DNA of 13,187 bases from an uncultured Bacteroidota bacterium (GTDB lineage Bacteria > Bacteroidota > Bacteroidia > Chitinophagales > Chitinophagaceae). The stretch spans positions 1-13,187 of the forward strand of contig CAMLEX010000045.1 in the NCBI GenBank assembly GCA_946479055.1. Reading direction: 5' to 3'. The notes below the pieces were generated by a model, which saw only the letters and a list, made by a program, of their open reading frames with translations, had not been told where the DNA came from and did not search any database. A program made the translations under genes and the position numbers. This document shows positions 6,666 to 13,000 of the stretch, piece by piece (positions within the stretch are counted from its first letter, which is position 1; each line of letters opens with the position of its first letter).

Positions 6666-7718
6666 ATGAAAAGAGGAATATTATTAATGAACCTGGGTTC
6701 CCCGGATTCAACAGAAGTAAAAGATGTAAAACGTTATTTGGATGAATTTTTAATGGATGGGCGGGTCATAGATAAGCCATGGTTGTTCAGGTTATTATTA
6801 GTAAAAGGAATTATCACTCCTTTTCGTGCTGCGAAGTCGGCAGAGGCTTATAAGACTATCTGGACCAAAGAGGGATCACCATTAATTGTATTGACAAAAC
6901 AACTGCAGCAAGCTTTGCAACAATTGGTGAAAGAACCTATAGAAATCGCCATGCGATACGGAAGTCTTACACCTGATAAGGCATTTGATGCATTAGTAAA
7001 AAGAGAACCGGGTCTTGAAGAAGTTATTGCTGTTCCCTTATATCCGCATTATGCTATGTCATCGTACGAAACAGCAGTTGAGCACGCAAAAGAAATCCAT
7101 CGGAATAAAAAATATCCGTTCCGCCTCAATTTTATAAAGCCATTTTTTGACAATCCTTTTTATATAAATGCTTTGGCGGAAAATATAAAGCCTTACCTGG
7201 CTGAAAGCTATGATCATATTTTATTCAGTTATCATGGTATTCCTGCAAGACATCTTCACAGGGATGATCCCCGGGCATTAAAACAATGCCTGGCTTCCGA
7301 TGGTGAATGTGCACCAGGTTCTGTTGGATATGACACCTGTTATAAAAGACAGGTATTTGCAACTACCCAATTAGTAATGCAGCAGTTAAACATACCTGCA
7401 ATCAAATACAGCATATCATTTCAATCACGTTTGGGTAAAGGCTGGTTAGAGCCTTTTACTGACATACGTTTGGAAGAGCTGCCGAAAGAAGGTATCAAAA
7501 AATTATTAATACTTTGTCCGGCCTTTGTAAGTGATTGCCTGGAAACATTGGAGGAAATAGAAGAAAGGGGAAAAGAAATTTTTAGCAATGCAGGTGGTGA
7601 ATCTTTTAAAATGATCCCCTGTCTGAATGTTCATCCGTTATGGGTTTCAACGCTGAAAGGTTGGATAGATGAAACCGGCAATGGGAATAAAGAAATGATA
7701 TTAAAAAGCATAGTTTAA
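6666..7718 (+). CDS. hemH: Ferrochelatase
   Basis: This 350-residue enzyme inserts ferrous iron into protoporphyrin IX, the final step of protohaem synthesis, usually at the inner face of the membrane. The amino end MKRGILLMNLGSPDSTEVKDVKRYL is typical of the family. The catalytic histidine is H190 in SYHGIP and the acidic partner is E293 in FVSDCLETLEEI. SISFQSRLGKGWLEP (249-263) is a conserved pocket motif. Six cysteines (C208, C215, C225, C284, C291, C319) are present, three of them in the short segment 208-225; some bacterial ferrochelatases carry a [2Fe-2S] cluster, but I cannot show that these residues are ligands. It is divergent from the hem operon and followed after 191 bp by the HemJ-like gene, which supplies its substrate. 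Confidence 0.97.
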   Translation: MKRGILLMNLGSPDSTEVKDVKRYLDEFLMDGRVIDKPWLFRLLLVKGIITPFRAAKSAEAYKTIWTKEGSPLIVLTKQLQQALQQLVKEPIEIAMRYGSLTPDKAFDALVKREPGLEEVIAVPLYPHYAMSSYETAVEHAKEIHRNKKYPFRLNFIKPFFDNPFYINALAENIKPYLAESYDHILFSYHGIPARHLHRDDPRALKQCLASDGECAPGSVGYDTCYKRQVFATTQLVMQQLNIPAIKYSISFQSRLGKGWLEPFTDIRLEELPKEGIKKLLILCPAFVSDCLETLEEIEERGKEIFSNAGGESFKMIPCLNVHPLWVSTLKGWIDETGNGNKEMILKSIV

Positions 7719-7722
7719 AATT

Positions 7723-7908
7723 TGAAGTTTGGTGTTTAGAAGTTGATGCGTGAGATATCACTAAAGAATCTCTGCCAAAAGAATTTTAAATTTTATTTGC
7801 CAGGAAACTATTTTAAATCTATGCATATAAAGCGTCAGGCCAATCCAACGACTTTTTGATCTAAAGAACTTTTAACTTCGAACTTCGAACCTCAAACACC
7901 AAACCTGG
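7723..7908. repeat. Unit with inverted heptad-type arms between hemH and hemJ
   Basis: The left arm begins TGAAGTT and TGGTGTT (7723-7736). The right arm is six heptads in exact 7-nt register: AACTTTT at 7867, AACTTCG at 7874 and 7881, AACCTCA at 7888, AACACCA at 7895 and AACCTGG at 7902. GTTTGGTGTTT (7727-7737) is the exact reverse complement of AAACACCAAAC (7894-7904). The arms enclose about 115 bp of AT-rich sequence with no ORF. The right array stops one base before the hemJ start codon, so it is in the hemJ leader. Confidence 0.65.
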
Positions 7909-7909
7909 C

Positions 7910-8437
7910 ATGTATCTATACATTAAGGCCCTGCATATAATTTTTATTGTTACCTGGTTTAGCGGCATGTTCTATATCGTACGGTTGTTTATTTATAATA
8001 CAGAGGCGGGAGAAAAGGGGGAACCTGAAAAAAGCATTTTGCAAAAACAGTTTTCCATAATGATTAAACGCTTATGGTTGGGGATTACCTGGCCATCTGC
8101 TATTCTTACACTTGTACTCGGTTCCTGGTTATTTTATTTGTATGGTTATTTTCCTCAATGGTTGTTAATTAAATTATGTTTTGTACTAGGGTTGTATTTC
8201 TATCATTTTTCATTACAGGCTATTTACCGGCAACAGGCAAGAGGTATTTTCAAATATTCATCACAGCAGTTGCGCATCTGGAACGAAGTGGCAACCATTT
8301 TTTTGGTAGCGATCGTTATGCTGGTGGTTGTTAAACAAAACCTGAGCTGGGTATGGGGTTTAACTGGTTTGGTTTTGTTTGTTATTCTTTTAATGTCGGC
8401 TATTAAAATATATAAGCTTGTCCGTGCCCGTAGGTAA
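7910..8437 (+). CDS. hemJ: HemJ-type protoporphyrinogen IX oxidase (integral membrane)
   Basis: This 175-residue membrane protein has the HemJ/UPF0093 amino end YLYIKALHIIFIVTWFSGMFYIVRLF with the conserved H9, and a conserved-type lysine K88 in QWLLIKLCFVLG. I see about five hydrophobic segments, near residues 7-27, 56-78, 84-104, 126-142 and 147-166. HemJ oxidises protoporphyrinogen IX to protoporphyrin IX and is the common alternative to HemG and HemY. The setting supports this: hemH, the next enzyme in the pathway, lies just upstream, and no hemG or hemY is in the window. The start at 7910 directly follows the heptad array, leaving no room for a normal promoter between them, so the gene is either read through from hemH or has a promoter inside the repeat unit. 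Confidence 0.88.
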   Translation: MYLYIKALHIIFIVTWFSGMFYIVRLFIYNTEAGEKGEPEKSILQKQFSIMIKRLWLGITWPSAILTLVLGSWLFYLYGYFPQWLLIKLCFVLGLYFYHFSLQAIYRQQARGIFKYSSQQLRIWNEVATIFLVAIVMLVVVKQNLSWVWGLTGLVLFVILLMSAIKIYKLVRARR

Positions 8438-8450
8438 CGCCATCATAATT

Positions 8451-8498
8451 TTCTGTTTTGGATTCTGTTTGGAAAGCTTAAATTCAGTTTTCGAAAAC
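8451..8498. repeat. Short direct repeat and palindrome upstream of the MmcQ/YjbR gene
   Basis: TTCTGTTTTGGA (8451-8462) is followed at once by TTCTGTTTGGA (8463-8473), a tandem repeat differing by one T. Further on, GTTTTCGAAAAC (8487-8498) is a perfect 12-bp palindrome ending 28 bp before the next start codon. The palindrome could be an operator for that gene; no clear TAnnTTTG element accompanies it. Confidence 0.4.
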
Positions 8499-8526
8499 AA
8501 CAAAATAACCAGCAAACAGTTTCAAA

Positions 8527-8868
8527 ATGATTTCACTTGCAGCAGCAAAACAATTAGCTCTTTCTCTTCCCGAAGCGGAAGAAAAAAGCCATTTTGAAAA
8601 ACCGGATTTCCGGGTAAAAAATAAAGTGTTTGCTGTACTTCATGAGGATAAGTCCAGCATGGTTGTCAAGCTTACAGTAATAGATCAATCCGTCTTTTGT
8701 GCATTTGATAAGGCTATTATTTATCCTGTTCCCGGCGGATGGGGGCGGCAGGGCTGGACAATGATCAATTTAAAGAAAGTAAAGAAGTCCATGCTGCTTG
8801 ATGCATTAACTACAGCATGGAAAACGGTAGCGCCATCTAAATTGGCTGCAAAATATTTACCTGAATGA
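8527..8868 (+). CDS. MmcQ/YjbR family protein
   Basis: This 113-residue cytoplasmic protein belongs to the MmcQ/YjbR family. Visible features are the amino-terminal LALSLPEAEEKSHFEKPDFRVKNKVFAVL, the middle KLT motif and the carboxy-terminal GGWGRQGWTMINLKKV (70-85), where the GW..INL pattern is typical, followed by a helix that ends AAKYLPE. The fold is CyaY-like and the family is often labelled DNA-binding, but the biochemical role is not established. The length is normal. It is monocistronic by spacing, with 89 bp upstream and 111 bp downstream. It has no evident link to haem synthesis. Confidence 0.85.
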   Translation: MISLAAAKQLALSLPEAEEKSHFEKPDFRVKNKVFAVLHEDKSSMVVKLTVIDQSVFCAFDKAIIYPVPGGWGRQGWTMINLKKVKKSMLLDALTTAWKTVAPSKLAAKYLPE

Positions 8869-8979
8869 TAATGATGTTTTGAGCTAAATTTAATTACGCT
8901 TTTATGCAGTTGCCCAAATTTTTTTTCTGGTAATACTCTTTTAAAATAAATTTTAACCGGCAAATTATAAACGCATATT

Positions 8980-10104
8980 ATGAAGAAAGTAGTTTTTTGT
9001 ATTACAGCATTGATGTTTCTGTCGCTTTTTCTTTTTTCTTTTATAAAAAATACGAGGAGAATATATAAACAGGAATTGTCGGTGATTGCTTATTATTCAG
9101 GTGATAGCAAAGAGATCGATAATTATGCTGTTGAAAAACTTACCCATATCATTTATAGTTTTTGCCACCTGAAGGGAAATAAATTAGCTGTGGATAATGC
9201 AGGAGATTCCGCCACTATTAAAAAACTTGTCACATTAAAAAGAAAAAATTCCGGGTTGAAAGTACTACTATCATTAGGCGGATGGGGCGGTTGTGAATTT
9301 TGTTCTTCTGTCTTTTCAACGGATGCAGGTCGCAAGGAATTTGCAAGATCAGTGAAAGAAGTAAACGATTATTTTAAAACGGATGGTATTGATCTGGACT
9401 GGGAATATCCTGCTATAGAAGGACATCCGGGACATGCATACCAGGCAGCGGATAAGCCCAATTTTACGGCGTTGGTAAAAGCATTACGTAACAGTTTAGG
9501 TGACAAACATGAGATTAGTTTTGCTGCTGGTGGTTTCCCAAAATTCCTGGAGCAATCTATCGAATGGAAAGAAGTAATGCCCTTGATAAACAAGGTGAAC
9601 CTGATGAGTTATGATCTTGTGAATGGATATAGTACCGTTACAGGTCATCATACTCCTTTGTACTCAACGGGTTCCCAAAAAGAATCGGCTGATGATGCTA
9701 TCCGTTATTTAATATCAGTAGGTGTGCCTGCCAACAAAATTGTTATTGGCGCGGCCTTCTATGCCCGGACCTGGGAAAATGTAGAGAATGTAAATAATGG
9801 ATTGGACCAATCGGGCAAGTTCAAAAGTTTTATTGCTTATAACCAGTTTAATAAGCGATTAACGAAAGAGGAGGGATTTGTTTTTTACAGGGATACCATT
9901 GCAAAAGCTCCCTATGCATATAATGCGGCAAAAAAAACATTTGCAACGTTTGATGATTACGTATCTGTTCAAAATAAAACGCAGTATACAATAGATCAAG
10001 GGCTCAATGGTATTATGTTTTGGGAACTCACCTTGGATAAGCAAAGTGATGGTCTGCTGGATGCGATTGATATGGTAAAAAAAGCAAACCGACCTCAAAA
10101 TTGA
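8980..10104 (+). CDS. Exported glycoside hydrolase family 18 (chitinase-like)
   Basis: This 374-residue protein begins with a hydrophobic segment (about 4-22) after KK, either a signal peptide or a membrane anchor, so it probably acts in the periplasm or outside. The GH18 barrel follows: AYYSGD at 37-42 (first strand), the LLSLGGWGG motif at 96-104, the catalytic DGIDLDWEYP at 135-144 with the DxxDxDxE residues D135, D138, D140 and acid E142, MSYDL at 209-213, and GIMFWELTLD at 344-353 with the conserved pocket tryptophan. It should cleave beta-1,4-linked N-acetylglucosamine polymers by substrate-assisted catalysis; the true substrate may be chitin, chitooligomers or glycoprotein glycans. No carbohydrate-binding module or type IX secretion tail is present. 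The gene appears to stand alone. Confidence 0.93.
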   Translation: MKKVVFCITALMFLSLFLFSFIKNTRRIYKQELSVIAYYSGDSKEIDNYAVEKLTHIIYSFCHLKGNKLAVDNAGDSATIKKLVTLKRKNSGLKVLLSLGGWGGCEFCSSVFSTDAGRKEFARSVKEVNDYFKTDGIDLDWEYPAIEGHPGHAYQAADKPNFTALVKALRNSLGDKHEISFAAGGFPKFLEQSIEWKEVMPLINKVNLMSYDLVNGYSTVTGHHTPLYSTGSQKESADDAIRYLISVGVPANKIVIGAAFYARTWENVENVNNGLDQSGKFKSFIAYNQFNKRLTKEEGFVFYRDTIAKAPYAYNAAKKTFATFDDYVSVQNKTQYTIDQGLNGIMFWELTLDKQSDGLLDAIDMVKKANRPQN

Positions 10105-10144
10105 GAATACAGTAAGTGTAGCTTGCAGGGATAGTTTGGCTGCG

Positions 10145-10275
10145 TTTCAATGGTCGCATGTAGCGGCTTCACTGCATCAGCAATTGTCAGATTCTGCATC
10201 CCCTCTGGCCTGAGAGCCTAAGTGATTTCACAAAAAAAGCCAATAAAGGTGGGTTAAGGTATGCAACCATTGAAA
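10145..10275. repeat. 131-bp unit with 15-bp inverted ends between the GH18 and transglutaminase genes
   Basis: TTTCAATGGTCGCAT (10145-10159) and ATGCAACCATTGAAA (10261-10275) are reverse complements at 14 of 15 positions, enclosing 101 nt with no ORF. Inside, CTGCATC occurs twice. Alternative pairings near the right end are possible (AGGTG with CACCT, GGTT with AACC). No target duplication is obvious. It could be a miniature inverted-repeat element, a relic of an insertion sequence, or a structured RNA or terminator region for the GH18 gene. Confidence 0.55.
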
Positions 10276-10283
10276 TACACCTA

Positions 10284-10320
10284 ACAGTTTTGCTTAAGTA
10301 TAAGCATAACTGTAACTTTA
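10284..10320 (+). promoter_or_regulatory. Promoter overlapped by a 13-bp inverted repeat, upstream of the transglutaminase gene
   Basis: ACAGTTTTGCTTA (10284-10296) and TAAGCATAACTGT (10301-10313) are reverse complements at 12 of 13 positions around the 4-nt loop AGTA. Over it lies a Bacteroidota-type promoter: TTTG at 10289-10292, a 20-nt gap, then TAACTTTA at 10313-10320 (consensus TAnnTTTG with the last base different), 18 nt before the ATG. The dyad covers the -33 element and the spacer, as a repressor site would. Alternatively the hairpin ends the GH18 transcript, although no T-run follows. Confidence 0.45.
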
Positions 10321-10338
10321 TAGTATACCTTTTCCAGT

Positions 10339-11373
10339 ATGAAATGGCTGCTTGCTATATTGTTTCTTTGTGTCGTCACTTTTTGTTTTTCGCAACAGGA
10401 GGTGGGGGATGATATAAAAAAGATCAACCGTAAAGAAACGTTAAGCGAAATTGTTACTCCTGCTGTTTTAGCGCAACAACTTACCCTTCCTTATTCAAAT
10501 GATCTGCAAAAAGTAAAAGCAATTTTTTATTGGATTACTGAAAATATTTCATACCGGACAAGATCAATCCGTAGCAGGAAAAAAATATCACCTGTTTTAG
10601 TGGAAGAAACTAATGATACTGCTGCTCTGAAACCATTAGATGAAAGGGTAGCGGAAAACGTATTGGATGAAAGGGTGGCGGTTTGTGATGGTTATGCCAG
10701 GCTTTTTAAAACCTTATGCATTTACAGTGGCATACAGGCGGAAGTTATTAATGGATATGCACGGACAGAAGCCACTAAAAGAATACAACGGTTCAGGCCC
10801 AATCATTCATGGAATGCCGTGTTAATAGACAGTGTATGGAAACTACTTGATGTAACATGGGCCAGCGGATATATCAGCTGGCATGGAGGAGAATTTGTCA
10901 GGCAATTGGATGAGCAGTATTTTTTATCAACTCCTGAACAGTTCATTCGTGAACATTATCCTGATGATCTGCGATGGACCTTGATGGATGATCCGCCATT
11001 GATGCCGGAATTTCGTCATTCACCTTTTAAGCAAAAAGCATTTTCAAAATACCAGATAACTTCCTACAGTCCCGAAACAGGAGTTATAGAAGTTTCGCTG
11101 GGTGATACTATAGTGATAGAATTGGAAACAGGCGATGCCGGGAAGGACATGCAGGTAAGCAGCGATCCTTTTTTAGATACCACTATCTATTCAACCGCTA
11201 CTTCCGCTTTATTGGTACCATCAATGGGAATGAATGGAAAAATAATTTATACTTACATCGCTAATTCTCCCACAGTACAATGGCTGTATATTTTATACAA
11301 TGACGATATAATACTTCGATACAGGCTCCATATAAGAAGTCAAGGCTCTGGAATAGCCCGCAGCGGTGGATAA
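10339..11373 (+). CDS. Secreted transglutaminase-like cysteine protein
   Basis: This 344-residue protein has a signal peptide (about 1-18, KWLLAILFLCVVTFCFS) followed by a transglutaminase/protease-like core. The catalytic triad is visible as C116 in AVCDGYARLF, H156 in NHSWNAVLID and D171 in LLDVTWASG. The region around YWITENISYRTR (64-75) is the usual lead-in helix. A beta-rich carboxy-terminal region of about 110 residues (233-334) follows. Many Bacteroidota encode such exported proteins; some act as proteases or peptidoglycan-related hydrolases, and the substrate here cannot be told. Just before the catalytic cysteine the sequence LDERVA occurs twice, nine residues apart (100-105 and 109-114), from a recent 27-bp duplication. 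The gene stands alone with its own likely promoter. Confidence 0.88.
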   Translation: MKWLLAILFLCVVTFCFSQQEVGDDIKKINRKETLSEIVTPAVLAQQLTLPYSNDLQKVKAIFYWITENISYRTRSIRSRKKISPVLVEETNDTAALKPLDERVAENVLDERVAVCDGYARLFKTLCIYSGIQAEVINGYARTEATKRIQRFRPNHSWNAVLIDSVWKLLDVTWASGYISWHGGEFVRQLDEQYFLSTPEQFIREHYPDDLRWTLMDDPPLMPEFRHSPFKQKAFSKYQITSYSPETGVIEVSLGDTIVIELETGDAGKDMQVSSDPFLDTTIYSTATSALLVPSMGMNGKIIYTYIANSPTVQWLYILYNDDIILRYRLHIRSQGSGIARSGG

Positions 11374-11543
11374 TTCAGCCCATTTTTCTTTATGGCAAAT
11401 TATTCTTAAGGTACAGATTGTTAATGCAGTAGGAGTCCAATTTGAGCCTCATATTTCCATAGTGTAAAGGTCAAATACACAATTTTACAAATATTTTTTC
11501 GTTTAATATTATATCCAATATTTTAAAACCAATATCCGTTCGT

Positions 11544-11795
11544 ATGAACAATCTTTACCCCAACGACCAGGCTCATATTGCCGAGGAGTTTCAGTTTATT
11601 GATGAACATATTACTCAAACGGCCCGGTTAGCTTTTTTAAAAATCAATTCTTACAAACTTTCATTGATCAATGCCGCCTTTTGTATGAGCCGTGAAGAAC
11701 TTGCAGGCATTATAAAAAATAGTTTGTTTAATTACACCGCTCCGGAAACAATCCTTGCTGACCTGGGATTTTACAGCGCCGAAATCTATAACTGA
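11544..11795 (+). CDS. Small hypothetical protein
   Basis: This 83-residue acidic-to-neutral protein, predicted helical, begins MNNLYPNDQAHIAEEFQFIDEH. I do not recognise a family. It has no signal peptide, membrane segment or metal motif, and only one cysteine (C47). The reading frame is preceded by a 170-bp AT-rich gap holding AATATT-rich repeats, and it ends directly before the heptad unit at 11799. Support for it being real is ordinary codon use, a protein-like composition and plus-strand orientation matching its neighbours. The opposite-strand ORF at 11661-11948 overlaps it and looks less protein-like. Confidence 0.6.
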   Translation: MNNLYPNDQAHIAEEFQFIDEHITQTARLAFLKINSYKLSLINAAFCMSREELAGIIKNSLFNYTAPETILADLGFYSAEIYN

Positions 11796-11798
11796 TCC

Positions 11799-11984
11799 TG
11801 TGAATGTGAAAATTTGAGAATTGAGAAATGTATTTACTGGTGTAAACAAAATCAGTTTACGAACAGGAAAGCTAAAATCAATTGTCACATTGACCACATC
11901 AGCATTTCCACATTTTTTAAAACCAGTGACAATTGAAGCAGGCATCAACTGCTAAAACCTGGTACTCACCGTTCATCGTTCACA
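11799..11984. repeat. 186-bp unit with inverted heptad arms and internal hairpins
   Basis: The left arm is TGTGAAT (11799), GTGAAAA (11806), TTTGAGA (11813) and ATTGAGA (11820) in 7-nt register. The right arm is ACTCACC (11964), GTTCATC (11971) and GTTCACA (11978), the opposite orientation; the terminal heptads match in reverse complement at 6 of 7 positions. Inside are two perfect hairpins, GTAAAC/GTTTAC (11842-11860, 7-nt loop) and TCAATTGTCAC/GTGACAATTGA (11878-11888 and 11926-11936, 37-nt loop). It fills the gap between two convergent genes, so it may also serve as a two-way transcription terminator. Confidence 0.55.
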
Positions 11985-11986
11985 AA

Positions 11987-13000
11987 TTATAAGTTAACTA
12001 CGCCAGCCTTTGATTTAGTTTTATTCTTGCTTTTATCTTTCTTGTCTTTCATATCATCTGCACGTGGCTCTCCCAGAATGATCTTTCCAAAACTTGATTT
12101 GATATCAATTTTTGCAGAACCACTCCCTGATTTCCCTTCAAAGGTTTTGTTGGAATCCGGCCCATATTTATCCGGGGTATCAGTACGTTTAACACCTGCG
12201 GAACTTCTATCTACAAAGCTGCCAAAGCTGGTTGAGATAGTATAGCTGGCAGACAGGTTGCCGGGCTTTATATTGACAGTGCTGTAAGATTCATTCAGGT
12301 TTAGCGAAGTAAGATTGTTGTCGAGGTTAATTTTTGTAGCATCGCAAAACTCCAGGTTTATTTTATTTTTTCCAGATAGGTTAGCGATTTCTATTTTGGA
12401 AAATTTAAATGTAGCGTCAATGTTTGAAACATTTTTAATGTCGGCTTCACCGAATTCTACAGTAATATTTTTTACGTTGGATAATGAGCCGGTTGTTAAG
12501 TGCCCGAATTTATTGCTGACAGAAACAGCGCCGGAGTAATCGGGTAATTCAGTGTTTCCAAAACTGTTTTCTATATCCAGGGCAACAGAGGTTGGCAGAT
12601 GCACTTCATAATCGATGCTCATGCTGGATTTGCAATTTTTACAGTTATCAGTTTTATTGCCTTTATCGCCAATCGTTGTTTTGAAAATGATGTCGTTGCC
12701 CTGTTGTTTATCGCTTACGCTGATCGCATCAAATGTTTTTTGCGCTACATCCTGTTGATTGGAGCTGGCCTCTATATGCACATCTACTTTAATCTCATTT
12801 TTGTCCCATGCAATGAATTTTACATGGCCGAAACTATTTTCGATAGATAATTTATTGCCGGAAGCAGGATAGGTTTTTGAAATATTTTTTTCTTTTACAA
12901 ATTCAAATTTCTTACGTCCTTCTTTTTCTTCCTGGGCATATATAAACAGGCTGCTTAAAAGCAATGCCATGCTAAATACGGGGATAATTAATTTTTTCAT
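11987..13000 (-). CDS. Exported DUF4097-type beta-repeat protein
   Basis: From the ATG at 13000 this is 337 residues with a clear signal peptide (1-23, MKKLIIPVFSMALLLSS then LFIYAQ). An upstream in-frame ATG at 13030 would put ten polar residues before the signal and is less likely; GGAAAAA precedes the chosen start. The mature part is built of short beta-strand repeats of the type IENSFGxhxh: SFGHVKF (56), SFGNTEL (146), KFGHLTT (164), EFGEADI (182), KFSKIEI (199), ESYSTVN (237), SFGSFVD (258) and SFGKIIL (303), as expected for a single-stranded beta-helix of the putative adhesin family DUF4097. A CxxC pair (C120, C123) lies in DNCKNCKSS. The tail is lysine-rich (318-331). Function unknown; such genes often follow sigma/anti-sigma genes in this phylum. 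Confidence 0.85.
   Translation of the reverse strand: MKKLIIPVFSMALLLSSLFIYAQEEKEGRKKFEFVKEKNISKTYPASGNKLSIENSFGHVKFIAWDKNEIKVDVHIEASSNQQDVAQKTFDAISVSDKQQGNDIIFKTTIGDKGNKTDNCKNCKSSMSIDYEVHLPTSVALDIENSFGNTELPDYSGAVSVSNKFGHLTTGSLSNVKNITVEFGEADIKNVSNIDATFKFSKIEIANLSGKNKINLEFCDATKINLDNNLTSLNLNESYSTVNIKPGNLSASYTISTSFGSFVDRSSAGVKRTDTPDKYGPDSNKTFEGKSGSGSAKIDIKSSFGKIILGEPRADDMKDKKDKSKNKTKSKAGVVNL

Noticed and set aside
8721..8963. 80-residue minus-strand ORF across the MmcQ/YjbR gene
   Set aside because: It is the antisense shadow of a recognised gene and matches no family I recognise.
10145..10275. GTTTCAAT/ATTGAAA ends recalling CRISPR repeats
   Set aside because: There is only one inverted pair, with no regularly spaced direct repeats and no cas genes.
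11661..11948. 95-residue minus-strand ORF in the gap between the small plus-strand gene and the DUF4097 gene
   Set aside because: It overlaps the plus-strand gene by more than 130 bp, crosses the heptad and hairpin region, and its composition is not protein-like.
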